Below, in pieces: positions 49,726-58,672 of a DNA stretch of 64,000 nucleotides. The notes beneath the pieces were generated by a model. It was not told the origin of the DNA and ran no database searches. It saw nothing but the letters and a program-made list of their open reading frames with translations. This DNA comes from Oligoflexia bacterium (lineage in GTDB: Bacteria > Bdellovibrionota_G > JANQFH01), in assembly GCA_028277945.1 (NCBI GenBank), contig JANQFH010000012.1:62001-126000 (forward strand), read 5' to 3'. The position numbers and the translations under genes are program-made. How positions within the stretch are numbered: the first letter of the stretch is position 1; every line of letters begins with the position of its first letter.

Positions 49726-50492
49726 AAAAACGCAAAACCGTTGTCGACATCTTACAGATGAAAGGCAAAGAGACCATCTCTAGCCTTACTGCCTACGACT
49801 GTGTCACCGCTGCCCTACTAGAGCGCGCTGGCTGTGACATCCTGTTAGTTGGTGACTCGCTTGGCAACGTCCTCCTCGGCTATCCACACACACTGCAGGT
49901 TACCATGGAAGATATGCTCCGCCACGCTGCTGCAGTTGCTCGAGGCAGTAAACAGGCTCTGCTCGTCGCTGATATGCCCTTTCTCTCCTACCAGGCTGGC
50001 CTGGAGAGTGCGCTGCAAAACGCTGGCAGGTTCCTTGCAGAATCTGGTGTGCAAGCGGTAAAAATCGAGGGTGGCAAGCGTAACCAGATGCTCATCCAAA
50101 GGATGGTTGAGATCGGTATTCCCGTCATGGGCCATATTGGTATGACACCGCAGTCTGTACACACCTTTGGTGGTTACCGCCGCACCGGTAAAACCTCAAG
50201 AGATGCGGAAACGCTCATGCAAGAAGCACTCGCTATAGAAGAGGCCGGCGCCTTTGCCATTGTGCTCGAGTGCGTTGAACATGAGGTGGCAGCCAAAATC
50301 ACCAGTGAACTGAAGATCCCGACCATTGGTATTGGCTCGGGAGAGGCGTGTGACGGCCAGGTTCTGGTCATTAACGACCTACTTGGCTATTCACTGCAAC
50401 CACCACCTGGTTTTGTCAAACCAGCTATTGATCTGGCAGCCATGGTCTCGGAGACCGTCAGCAACTACATCCAACAGTTGAAAAAGTCATGA
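49722..50492 (+). CDS. panB: 3-methyl-2-oxobutanoate hydroxymethyltransferase
   Basis: A 256-residue PanB barrel: 'ISSLTAYDCVTAALLERAGCDILLVGDSLGNVLLGYPHTLQVTMEDML', 'LLVADMPFLSYQ', 'AVKIEGGKRNQMLIQRMVEIGIPVMGHIGMTPQSVHTFGGYR' and 'IPTIGIGSGEACDGQVLVINDLLGY'. It makes ketopantoate from ketoisovalerate and methylene-THF. Overlaps both neighbours by 4 bp. Confidence 0.97.
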   Translation: MKKRKTVVDILQMKGKETISSLTAYDCVTAALLERAGCDILLVGDSLGNVLLGYPHTLQVTMEDMLRHAAAVARGSKQALLVADMPFLSYQAGLESALQNAGRFLAESGVQAVKIEGGKRNQMLIQRMVEIGIPVMGHIGMTPQSVHTFGGYRRTGKTSRDAETLMQEALAIEEAGAFAIVLECVEHEVAAKITSELKIPTIGIGSGEACDGQVLVINDLLGYSLQPPPGFVKPAIDLAAMVSETVSNYIQQLKKS

Positions 50493-51265
50493 TCGCCATC
50501 GACATCGGCAATACAGAGACGATTGTCGGCCTATACGAACAAGAAGAGCTCCTCGGACACTGGCGTCTACAGACACGAGTAGGTATGACAACCGACGAAG
50601 TACGGGCCATCCTCACACCGCTCATGGCCACGGTCGGCAAAGACCTACACGAATGCCGGCAGGTTATTATGGCAACAGTGGTTCCCGATCTCAAACAGGT
50701 TTGGGGGAATCTCTTTCGCAACAGAGCTGTGCAGTTTGTTGACAGCCACTCTCCCCTCTCCTTTACCATTGCCGTGGATAACCCAACTGAAGTTGGTGCA
50801 GACCGTCTCGTCAACGCGGAAGCAACCTATCAGCTCTATGGCAAGCCAGCGATTATTGTCGATGCTGGCACTGCCACCACCTTTTGTGTTCTCAGTGAAA
50901 ATGGCGCATACATTGGTGGCGCGATCGCTCCAGGTCTCAGTACAGCAGCTAGTGCCTTGGTGGATCGAGCCGCGCTCTTGAGTCACGTTGATCTTCGCCC
51001 AGCTGAAGGTTTTATCGGTAGCAACAGCAGCAGTGCGCTACGTAGCGGTGTCATCAACGCCCATGCCGTGATGATCGATGCTGTCATTGCCCGACTGCAG
51101 CAAGAGATGGCCGCTAGCAAGGTTCGTGTGGTCGCAACCGGAGGACTCATGCCGCTCTTACGACCGCTGCTTGAAAAGGTGGATCACCATGATGAACTGT
51201 TAACCCTCAGAGGTTTGCGACTTATCGGCAACCGCCTCTTTAACGGGGACAATCATGACTCCTAG
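50489..51265 (+). CDS. coaX: Type III pantothenate kinase
   Basis: A 258-residue ASKHA-fold CoaX: 'MIAIDIGNTETIVGLYEQEELLGHWRLQT', 'NPTEVGADRLVNAEATYQLYG', 'IIVDAGTATTFCVLSENGAYIGGAIAPGLSTAASALVDRAALL' and 'VRVVATGGLMPLLRPLL'. It phosphorylates pantothenate, is not inhibited by CoA in known members, and needs a monovalent cation. It overlaps coaBC by 11 bp. Confidence 0.96.
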   Translation: MIAIDIGNTETIVGLYEQEELLGHWRLQTRVGMTTDEVRAILTPLMATVGKDLHECRQVIMATVVPDLKQVWGNLFRNRAVQFVDSHSPLSFTIAVDNPTEVGADRLVNAEATYQLYGKPAIIVDAGTATTFCVLSENGAYIGGAIAPGLSTAASALVDRAALLSHVDLRPAEGFIGSNSSSALRSGVINAHAVMIDAVIARLQQEMAASKVRVVATGGLMPLLRPLLEKVDHHDELLTLRGLRLIGNRLFNGDNHDS

Positions 51266-52496
51266 AGTTCTGCTCGGTATCACCGGCAGTATTGCCGCCT
51301 ACAAGAGCTGTGAGATCATCTCGCAGTTGGTCAAAGACGGTGTCGAAGTGAAGGTAATCATGACCGAGTCTGCCAAGAACTTCATCAGCCCGCTAACCAT
51401 TGAGACCTTAAGCCGCAACCCCCTACACACCGAGCAGTTTCTCAGCCATGAGACGCCCACCGAACACATTGCACTGGCACGTTGGGCTGATGTTGTTTGT
51501 GTAGCGCCTGCGTCCGCAGATACTATCTGTAAGTACGCCGCTGGCATTGCCGACAACCTGCTGATTACGGAACTACTAGCGTATACAGGGACTGTGCTTA
51601 TGGCACCCGCCATGAACCATAAAATGTACACGAGCTTTCAAGTGCAAAATGCCATTGCCCTGCTAAAACAGCACGGCGTCGGTTTTGTCGATCCCTGGCA
51701 TGGTGAGCTTGCCTGTGGTGAGGTTGGTATCGGCAAGATGGCGCCTCCAGAGCAGATCGTTAGCCGTATCATGCAGACTCTTAGGGCGCAGCCGACCACG
51801 GCTACAGCCAGTCTGCTGCAAGGCAAACGATTACTGATTACTGCAGGCCCAACACGATCTTATATCGATCCAGTGCGTTTCATCAGCAATCCCGCCTCCG
51901 GCAAAATGGGCTTTGCGCTGGCCGAGGCGGCAGCGCAGATGGGAGCAAAGGTCACCTTAATCACGGGCCCGTGTGACTCCTCACTGCACTTTCCGCAGAT
52001 GATTCGTGTGGAGACCGCGGCTCAGATGCGTTGTGCGGTCTTTGAGCAACTCAGAGATGGCGTGGACATTTTTATGGGTGCTGCTGCAGTCAACGACTTT
52101 GGCCTTGAACAACCACACGCGCAAAAAATTAAAAAAGATGGCAAGAGGCTGACTCTAACGCTACAACCTGAAGAAGACATCATTGCTGCAGTGGCCACAG
52201 CAAAACAGAGGCCGCAGCTGGTCGTTGGCTTTGCCGCAGAAACAGAGCAGCTGTTAAACAACGGTCGTGCTAAACTGTTGCAAAAAAACCTCGACTACAT
52301 CGTCATCAACGATGTCTCCAAGCCAAATCAAGGATTTGCTGCTGAGGACAATGCCGCACTTATCCTCTCACGCTTTGGTGAGCAACACGAGCTACCAAGG
52401 ATGCCAAAGCGTGATCTGGCACTGCAAATTTTAGAGGTGATCCATGCAAGTTATCAAAAATATCGCCGAGCTGTGCAAACTCAACTTCAGCCCTGA
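51255..52496 (+). CDS. coaBC: Bifunctional phosphopantothenoylcysteine decarboxylase/synthetase
   Basis: A 413-residue CoaBC (Dfp). The N-terminal flavodoxin-like CoaC part has 'LLGITGSIAAYKSCEIISQLV', the catalytic His in 'TPTEHIALARWADVVCVAPASADT', 'APAMNHKMYTS' and 'GELACGEVGIGKMA'. The CoaB part has 'LLITAGPTRSYIDPVRFISNPASGKMGFALAEAA', 'AAVNDFGLEQPHAQKIKK' and 'VINDVSKPNQGFAAEDNAALIL'. Produces 4'-phosphopantetheine. It overlaps panC by 53 bp, an unusually long overlap. Confidence 0.96.
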   Translation: MTPRVLLGITGSIAAYKSCEIISQLVKDGVEVKVIMTESAKNFISPLTIETLSRNPLHTEQFLSHETPTEHIALARWADVVCVAPASADTICKYAAGIADNLLITELLAYTGTVLMAPAMNHKMYTSFQVQNAIALLKQHGVGFVDPWHGELACGEVGIGKMAPPEQIVSRIMQTLRAQPTTATASLLQGKRLLITAGPTRSYIDPVRFISNPASGKMGFALAEAAAQMGAKVTLITGPCDSSLHFPQMIRVETAAQMRCAVFEQLRDGVDIFMGAAAVNDFGLEQPHAQKIKKDGKRLTLTLQPEEDIIAAVATAKQRPQLVVGFAAETEQLLNNGRAKLLQKNLDYIVINDVSKPNQGFAAEDNAALILSRFGEQHELPRMPKRDLALQILEVIHASYQKYRRAVQTQLQP

Positions 52497-53286
52497 ACAG
52501 CGCCCTTTGGGCTTTGTTCCCACCATGGGCTGTTTGCATGAGGGACATCTCTCTCTCGTGCGCCAGAGCAGAGAGCAGTGTCAAACCACGGTGGTCAGTA
52601 TCTATGTCAATCCAACGCAATTCGGTGCCCATGAAGACTTCGACAACTACCCACGAACTTTTGCGCGCGATTGTGAGCTGCTGCGCCAAGAGGGCGTTGA
52701 CCTGGTCTTTGCACCAACAACTCAACAGATCTATCCTGATGGTTTCTCCACCTACGTCATTGAAGAGAAGCTCTCTACATCTCTGTGCGGTGGTTTTCGG
52801 CCTGCCCACTTTCGTGGTGTCACCACCATCGTTGCCAAACTCTTTAACCTGGTTAAACCTGATATCGCCTTCTTTGGTGAAAAAGACCTGCAGCAGTTTA
52901 AGGTGCTAGAGAAGATGGTGTTGGATCTTAATATGGATATCACCATGCGCGCCTGCCCGACAGTGCGAGAGAAAGATGGGCTGGCCATGAGCTCACGCAA
53001 CAACTACCTTACACCAGAACAGCGTGAAGTCGCACCAAAGCTCTTTTATACGCTGAAGCAGATGCAACAGCGCTACCACCAAGGTGAACACGATGCCGTT
53101 GCCCTAGTACAGTGGGGTAAAAGCCAGCTCGAGGAGACTGGCGACCTTAGAGTGCAGTATCTGGAAGTCTGTTCGCTAAGGGATTTACAACCGGTCACCC
53201 AGCTCTCCAATACAGCTGGCAAGACCTTTATTGCGGCTGCTGTCTATCTTGGTGAGACTCGATTGATCGACAACCTCAAGCTTTAG
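52444..53286 (+). CDS. panC: Pantothenate synthetase
   Basis: A 280-residue PanC: 'PLGFVPTMGCLHEGHLSLVRQSREQC' (HxGH motif), 'VVSIYVNPTQFGAHEDFDNYPRT', 'FFGEKDLQQFKVLEKMVLDLNM' and 'TVREKDGLAMSSRNNYLTPEQR' (KMSKS-like). It joins pantoate and beta-alanine with ATP. The start at 52444 within the coaBC end is supported by a GAGGTG ribosome site and by the family N-terminus. Confidence 0.96.
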   Translation: MQVIKNIAELCKLNFSPEQRPLGFVPTMGCLHEGHLSLVRQSREQCQTTVVSIYVNPTQFGAHEDFDNYPRTFARDCELLRQEGVDLVFAPTTQQIYPDGFSTYVIEEKLSTSLCGGFRPAHFRGVTTIVAKLFNLVKPDIAFFGEKDLQQFKVLEKMVLDLNMDITMRACPTVREKDGLAMSSRNNYLTPEQREVAPKLFYTLKQMQQRYHQGEHDAVALVQWGKSQLEETGDLRVQYLEVCSLRDLQPVTQLSNTAGKTFIAAAVYLGETRLIDNLKL

Positions 53287-53292
53287 TTTTGT

Positions 53293-54357
53293 ATGGTAGA
53301 CTTTATCAGCAATTTAAGCCTCATTGATTTACACATTCACGTGGGTGGATCGGTTGCACCACACGTCCTGTGGCGACTCGCGCACGAGCAGGGTTTTAAG
53401 CTTCCGGTAGACAACTACTGGCAGTTCAAGCAGCTGGTCACGGCAACGTCTGAAAACGTCAGCAGCTTAGACGACTATCTGAAGATCTTACACGAATGGA
53501 CCGAGAAAATTCAGTCCTCGCCCATGGCTGTAGAGCAGTCGGTCTATGAGATCATCAGCAAAGAGTATCGCAGCTCTAACGTCACCGCCATGGAGTTACG
53601 CTTCAACCCCATGAAGCGCAATAGCGGTGGTGAACTCGATCTCGATCATATCATCCACGCAGCGCTGCGGGGCATGGACCGAGTCTGTTTGGAGTATGGG
53701 GTGCAGGCGGGTTTGATCTTCTGCCTGGCAAGAGAGTTTGATTTTGAGCGTAATAAGATTCTAGTGGAGAAGGCCATCCGTTACCATGGCCGCGGTGTGG
53801 TTGGTATTGATCTCGCGGGCACAGAAAAACGCCGCCTCGAAGACGATCCAGCACTGCTCAAATCCTATGGCGAGCTCTTTGCCTATGCGCGCCAACATGG
53901 CCTCAAGACAACCGTGCACACCGGTGAGACCAGAGTCACGAGTGGTGAGGCGGTGATTGCCGTACTTAAACATTTAAAACCACACCGCATTGGTCACGGT
54001 ATCCGTGCCGCTTACAATCCTAAAGCCATGGCAATGTTGCGTGAGCAAGCAGTCACCTTGGAAATCTGTCCTACTTGTAACCTGCGTACCGGAGCGGTTG
54101 CCAACATGCAGGAATTTCAACAGATCTTTACCAACTTCAATCAAAATGGCGTTCGCTACACCATCAACACCGACGGTTCCTATCTGTTACAAACCAACAT
54201 GCAACAGGAACTACGGCTGCTGCATGAAAACCGTATCCTCAGCCAAGAGCAGATCGAGCAGTCCCTGCTATGGGCCAAAGAGGCTTGTTTTATCTTTGCA
54301 CTGCGCTACAACCCAAACAGCTATCTCACCCCTTCGCACCAAGCCGAGGAGGAGTAA
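53293..54357 (+). CDS. Adenosine deaminase-family amidohydrolase with a variant active site
   Basis: A 354-residue ADA-like barrel. Zinc ligands: His14 and His16 ('LIDLHIHVGGS'), His209 ('TTVHTGE'), Asp294 ('INTDGSYL'). The catalytic Glu212 and His235 ('RIGHGIRA') are present, as is 'LEICPTCNLRTGAV'. The usual Asp-Asp pair reads Asp294-Gly295, so the second Asp that contacts adenosine N7 in known ADA is missing. Substrate may be adenosine, an adenosine derivative or a related aminopurine. It lies 6 bp after panC in the same operon. Confidence 0.8.
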   Translation: MVDFISNLSLIDLHIHVGGSVAPHVLWRLAHEQGFKLPVDNYWQFKQLVTATSENVSSLDDYLKILHEWTEKIQSSPMAVEQSVYEIISKEYRSSNVTAMELRFNPMKRNSGGELDLDHIIHAALRGMDRVCLEYGVQAGLIFCLAREFDFERNKILVEKAIRYHGRGVVGIDLAGTEKRRLEDDPALLKSYGELFAYARQHGLKTTVHTGETRVTSGEAVIAVLKHLKPHRIGHGIRAAYNPKAMAMLREQAVTLEICPTCNLRTGAVANMQEFQQIFTNFNQNGVRYTINTDGSYLLQTNMQQELRLLHENRILSQEQIEQSLLWAKEACFIFALRYNPNSYLTPSHQAEEE

Positions 54358-54368
54358 GGAGACAAAAG

Positions 54369-55118
54369 ATGAAAACATTGCACAAATATTCAACCCGAGG
54401 TTGCCTCATATTGCTGTTGCTGCTCATGTCCTCGACCCAGACCTATGTCCATGCGGAGCCGGCTAAGAGTTTTGCAGATCTCACTGTCTACTTAAACGAA
54501 ATCTTTATGAAACAGCGTAAGCTAGACGAAACCATTGTTGAGAAGCTTGGAAGCGTTCATGGAGAGAGTTATGGTCCAAGAGATCGAGCTAAAGTGGACA
54601 CAATATTGAAACCGCTGCTAGAAGATGCTGATTTTGGCTCTTTACTCCAGGAATACCTGGACTCACGGCCGCCACAGCACGCGGTTTGGTTGGTTGAAAA
54701 GTACCTCCTACGTGATCGTGATGCCGATTTGGAAGTTGAAAGTGTCAATCTTGGGAAGTATACATTCGACGCCACCCTTCCTGATAATACACTTCCTGCT
54801 GGAAGAGAATGGTACCGCTTTGAATTTTACTTTAACGACTGCATTTACCAGAAACACATAACCCCTAATATACTTGGCCATATAGTCGTATTGCATACCC
54901 ATGCCACCTCAGGCAATACCGATACCTTTCCTCCATCTAGCATAGTCAGGAAAGCACGAGAAGAGCGGAAACTTACTGTATCTGTCAGAAGAAATCTGCA
55001 CCCAGGTGACCGGCTTGAGATCGTCTTCGAATCTGGAAACCCAAGAAAGCTTATGAGCTGTGATTTGAGAAGGTATATGGCCGACGGGAAATATCCCTTT
55101 ACCTTTGAAGTGCAGTAG
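54369..55118 (+). CDS. Secreted protein of unknown function
   Basis: The 249-residue product has a signal peptide ('CLILLLLLMSSTQTYVHAEP', cut after VHA). The mature part is alpha-rich at the N-end and beta-rich after residue 130 ('WYRFEFYFNDCIYQK', 'GHIVVLHTHATSGNTDTFPPS'), with the tail 'LTVSVRRNLHPGDRLEIVFESGN'. No family recognised. ATG 54369 has GGAG upstream and follows the ADA-like stop by 11 bp. Confidence 0.6.
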   Translation: MKTLHKYSTRGCLILLLLLMSSTQTYVHAEPAKSFADLTVYLNEIFMKQRKLDETIVEKLGSVHGESYGPRDRAKVDTILKPLLEDADFGSLLQEYLDSRPPQHAVWLVEKYLLRDRDADLEVESVNLGKYTFDATLPDNTLPAGREWYRFEFYFNDCIYQKHITPNILGHIVVLHTHATSGNTDTFPPSSIVRKAREERKLTVSVRRNLHPGDRLEIVFESGNPRKLMSCDLRRYMADGKYPFTFEVQ

Positions 55119-55147
55119 TAGCAAAATTCCTAACGAGTATTCCCTAA

Positions 55148-55396
55148 AAGGTACGGCCTACCTTTTAGGAACTATTCAATAGTGCAAGTCTTGTAGACGT
55201 TGTACGGACATCGGCAGGTTTTTTCTTAGGGCCGTTCGGCGGATGTTCCGCGATCCGCCTCACTCTGTCCTCGCCGCCGTATCATGATACGCAGTTGCGA
55301 CGGCGGCTGCGGATGCCCTCAGAAAAAACCTGCCGATGTCCGTACCACACCTGTAAGATTGCTTAGTTCAACATTTTCTAAAAGCAAGGCCGTACC
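55148..55396. repeat. Foldback element with terminal inverted repeats and a 144-bp hairpin core
   Basis: Terminal copies of the AAGGTACGGCC family lie in inverse orientation at about 55148-55170 and 55376-55396. Inside, a perfect 25-bp inverted repeat (55202-55226 against 55321-55345, beginning GTACGGACATCGG) encloses a GC-rich centre. The centre holds two smaller hairpins: GGCGGAT...ATCCGCC, and GCCGCCGTATCATG against its inverse. The terminal sequence matches the arm of the palindrome at 48356-48411. It fills most of the gene-free stretch 55119-55526 between two secreted-protein genes. No open frame; this resembles a MITE or large extragenic palindrome. Confidence 0.75.
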
Positions 55397-55526
55397 TTGG
55401 ATAACTGTTTGTTTTGATTGGTATTAATGCGATGCATTAATAGGGTGGCATTTCTGACGCAGATCTGGCAATATAACGCCGTCTACATGCGGACTAGCCT
55501 GGAAGCCTCGATTAAAGGACACCAGC

Positions 55527-57677
55527 ATGAGAAGCCTCGCAATCCATCGACGCCTGCGTCCTTTTGTTCTCATCACACTTGCGGCACTCCTCTGTGTAGC
55601 TCCCATCGCCTGTGACCAAAGCAACAAAGATGACCCGGACGAATCTAGTACCGACGGCACTGGCGGCACTACACCAGACAACCAAAAGCCGCGCACCTAC
55701 AAGATCGTTGGCAGGATCCAATTCGACCGAGAAGCACCGCTGACCCTAACACGCAAGGCAGACACCGATCTGCTCTTCAACTTCAAGAGTAGTAGCAGAC
55801 CTAAAGAGACAAGCAGCGAGACAGTCAGCACTACCGCCGCTAGCATAATGTCATCTCTGCCACAACAACAGTCAAAGGCACCGGAGTTTGGCAACCCCTC
55901 CCCAAAACAGCGTGCTCTGGGTGAGTATATTGTGCGGTTTGAAGATAAAAAGGCATTTGAAGACAACCCATTGCCTGATGAATTTGAAAAAATTGCTTGT
56001 GAGCCCTTACTCGCCTATCAATTCAGGCTAAAAGATGAGCCAAGTCCGTTAAGAAGGATCGAGCAGTTCCAGAACTACATTGTTGGCATGAGAGACGAAG
56101 GCTTCCGCGTCGAATCGCAAGACTTTGATTTGGCTCCCGATACTAAGACCGACAAAGCGGAAAAAGAGAAGGTAGAATTCATTGCCAACTACATCCGTCG
56201 CCCCTATCAAAGTGAGCTCCCGGTGGATGACCCCCTCTATGACAAGCAATGGGGCATTCCAGCAACCATGATAGATGAAGCTTGGCAGATAGAAAAGCCG
56301 GAGGATGATGGGGAAGCAGCAGAACCCGTACTCGTCGCTATCATTGATTCGGGCATCTATAGCGAGCACCCTGATCTTCAAACATTTGTTAAAGGCGGTC
56401 GTATCCTTGGCAAAGGCAATGGCGGTTTTGACTTTGTCTCGGATCCAGACAGAGCCAATGAGAATGATTCTATGACGGGTCGAGACGACGGCATCGATGA
56501 TGATCCAGAAGATACCGACCACGGCAAGTCACGCTCCTATGGCCACGGTACTCACGTGCTTGGCACCATAGCAGCTACGGTCAATAATAGCCTCGGCGTA
56601 GTCGGTGTGGCTACTTTGCCTGTTCACAATGTCTACTTTGTCGTCATCCGCGCACTTGGGGTGGGGGGTGGTTCGGATTTTGATATTATCAACGCCTTTC
56701 GCTACGCAGCTGGCCTGTCCAATAGCTCAGGAGAGCTGCTTGCAAAGAATCTTCCAGAGGTTGATGATCTCAAAAACAAAGTACGCGCTGACATTATCAA
56801 TGCGAGCTTTGGTGGTCGGGGCAGCAACCCTCTCTTTAATGAAACTCTAGAGCAGGTCCATAAGGCAGGCAGCTTGGTGGTTGCGGCCGCAGGTAACGAA
56901 GCAACCAACTTTCCAGTCACGCCTGCTTCGCACCCAAGTGTGTTGGCTGTTGGCGCTGTGGCTCCAAAAGGTGCACTACCCGATGATCCTTCACAACCTA
57001 TAATGACACGCGCACTCTTTTCCAACTTTGGTATCAACCTTGAGATCATGGCCCCAGGGGGCGACACCAGGTTCGATGTCGAACGTGGTATTCTAAGCAC
57101 AGGTGTGCGCATGGTGCGCCTCTTCCGCCAACCAGCAAAACCAGAGCCAGCATATATATACGAACAGGGCACCTCCATGGCAGCCCCCCATGTCACTGGC
57201 ATTGCCGCGATTGTAAAAACCATCAACCCCAAGCTCACCAACATCGGCATCCGCTCTGTGCTGGTGGCTACGGCAAACAGAGAGTTTGCTGACTACGATG
57301 AATTTCTCTATGGCCAGGGTGTGGTCAATGCCAAAGCCGCTGTCACTCGTGCCAGAGAATTGCGCGATGAAAAACCCTTAGAGGTCTATGCCATGGACGC
57401 CAAAACCAAACAAGTGGTGGCAACCACGACGGCGCGACCAGAAGATGGCTTTGACTTCACCCTCGACAACCTCCGAGCCGGCAGCTACCTTCTCAGAGCC
57501 GGAGAGCTAGAGAGCAGCGAGCAGGGTGAGTGTATCTGCACGCCAGCTCAGCTCTGCGGCACCATCGGCCGGGAAGGCGAGCAAGAGGTCGTAGTCAAAG
57601 GCAGCAAAGCCGCTCTGCCGGTAGAGATGAACGTGGCACTCACCCTTGATCCCAACATGCAGGTGTGCAAGATTTAA
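55527..57677 (+). CDS. Subtilisin-like serine protease (S8), lipoprotein
   Basis: The 716-residue protein has lipobox 'LLCVAPIAC' (Cys29) followed by a Ser/Asp/Gly linker. A large prodomain-like region (about 55-240) contains 'GEYIVRFEDKKAF'. The S8 catalytic domain has Asp274 ('VAIIDSGIYSEHPDL'), His340 ('YGHGTHVLGTIAA'), Asn457 ('VVAAAGNEAT') and Ser550 ('QGTSMAAPHVTGIAA'). The C-terminal ~100 residues look like a carboxypeptidase-regulatory beta-sandwich with paired cysteines ('CICTPAQLCG'). It probably acts at the cell surface. The next gene starts 14 bp downstream. Confidence 0.9.
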   Translation: MRSLAIHRRLRPFVLITLAALLCVAPIACDQSNKDDPDESSTDGTGGTTPDNQKPRTYKIVGRIQFDREAPLTLTRKADTDLLFNFKSSSRPKETSSETVSTTAASIMSSLPQQQSKAPEFGNPSPKQRALGEYIVRFEDKKAFEDNPLPDEFEKIACEPLLAYQFRLKDEPSPLRRIEQFQNYIVGMRDEGFRVESQDFDLAPDTKTDKAEKEKVEFIANYIRRPYQSELPVDDPLYDKQWGIPATMIDEAWQIEKPEDDGEAAEPVLVAIIDSGIYSEHPDLQTFVKGGRILGKGNGGFDFVSDPDRANENDSMTGRDDGIDDDPEDTDHGKSRSYGHGTHVLGTIAATVNNSLGVVGVATLPVHNVYFVVIRALGVGGGSDFDIINAFRYAAGLSNSSGELLAKNLPEVDDLKNKVRADIINASFGGRGSNPLFNETLEQVHKAGSLVVAAAGNEATNFPVTPASHPSVLAVGAVAPKGALPDDPSQPIMTRALFSNFGINLEIMAPGGDTRFDVERGILSTGVRMVRLFRQPAKPEPAYIYEQGTSMAAPHVTGIAAIVKTINPKLTNIGIRSVLVATANREFADYDEFLYGQGVVNAKAAVTRARELRDEKPLEVYAMDAKTKQVVATTTARPEDGFDFTLDNLRAGSYLLRAGELESSEQGECICTPAQLCGTIGREGEQEVVVKGSKAALPVEMNVALTLDPNMQVCKI

Positions 57678-57691
57678 AGAAAGAGACAGGT

Positions 57692-58660
57692 ATGCGAGCA
57701 AAAAGTTGGAAAAAATTACACATAGCCGTTGCCCTTCTTGTTATCGGCCTCGCTCTGCCCATGGTGGCAGCAGAAAATACACCACCGGCATATTTTGAGT
57801 ACTATGAGCTTGCCATCAGGTCAGTACACCCAGATGCCTTTAAGACAGACCCTAAGGCAAAAGAGGCTCAAGTTGCACCTGATGCTATTATGGTTCACCC
57901 CTTTATCAACCCAGCGTGGTTGCAACATCTCTGTTTTCACGACCCAACAAAAGATCATACAGATCCGCATGTAGCCATGTTTCGTTATGCCGAGGTTGCA
58001 GAAGGAGACGTCTCCACTGACAAGGAGCTTTTGAGAAAACAGATGAATAGCTTCATGCCAGCTTTGGAAGAGCGCAAGGTTTTGTTGCTCTTCATCGTCC
58101 TGGAAAAACCCACACCTCCTCCGAGCGATCCTCTCAAGGCAAAAGCGGTACAGGCCAAGCCACAAGTCGACAAAATAAGAATAGAGAGAGACACACAGCT
58201 CTACGACTCTGAGACCAAAACCTTTACTGCAAAGATTCAGGTAGACTATGTAGATCCCGGCTTTGAATCCAAAAGCAAAACTCTTGGAGGAGCACAACAG
58301 CCCGATCCTGTGAGACAAGACTACACAGCACAACGCCGAATTGAGCTCTTTGTTCTGGACTGGGGTCAAACCATCCCGTGTCCAAACTCACCAGAAGGTG
58401 CGGAGGAAGTTGAGGTACAGTGTATTGACAAACTTATCTTTACTTATGAAGCCATCCATAAGGAAGACACCTACAAAAAGTCAAATGTCGCTATCTCCGT
58501 AAATCTGCGTGAACTTGATGTACAGCCTGCCGAAGACCTACCTGCGGGAACGGACTTTGATCGTAATAATATTGATACGGTAAAAAAATTCTTGCATGGC
58601 TCCAATGCACGTTCAAGAGCGTGCAACCTCAACTCCGGCTATACTTTCGATCTATCTTGA
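57692..58660 (+). CDS. Secreted protein of unknown function, downstream of the subtilase
   Basis: The 322-residue product has a signal peptide ('KKLHIAVALLVIGLALPMVAAENT', cut after VAA). The mature part is beta-rich with several Pro/Lys-rich stretches; two Cys pairs appear near the end. I recognise no family. ATG 57692 follows the subtilase stop by 14 bp with an AGG-type site, so it is co-transcribed with the protease and may be its partner or substrate; that is inference. Confidence 0.6.
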   Translation: MRAKSWKKLHIAVALLVIGLALPMVAAENTPPAYFEYYELAIRSVHPDAFKTDPKAKEAQVAPDAIMVHPFINPAWLQHLCFHDPTKDHTDPHVAMFRYAEVAEGDVSTDKELLRKQMNSFMPALEERKVLLLFIVLEKPTPPPSDPLKAKAVQAKPQVDKIRIERDTQLYDSETKTFTAKIQVDYVDPGFESKSKTLGGAQQPDPVRQDYTAQRRIELFVLDWGQTIPCPNSPEGAEEVEVQCIDKLIFTYEAIHKEDTYKKSNVAISVNLRELDVQPAEDLPAGTDFDRNNIDTVKKFLHGSNARSRACNLNSGYTFDLS

Positions 58661-58672
58661 TTGATATTAAAA

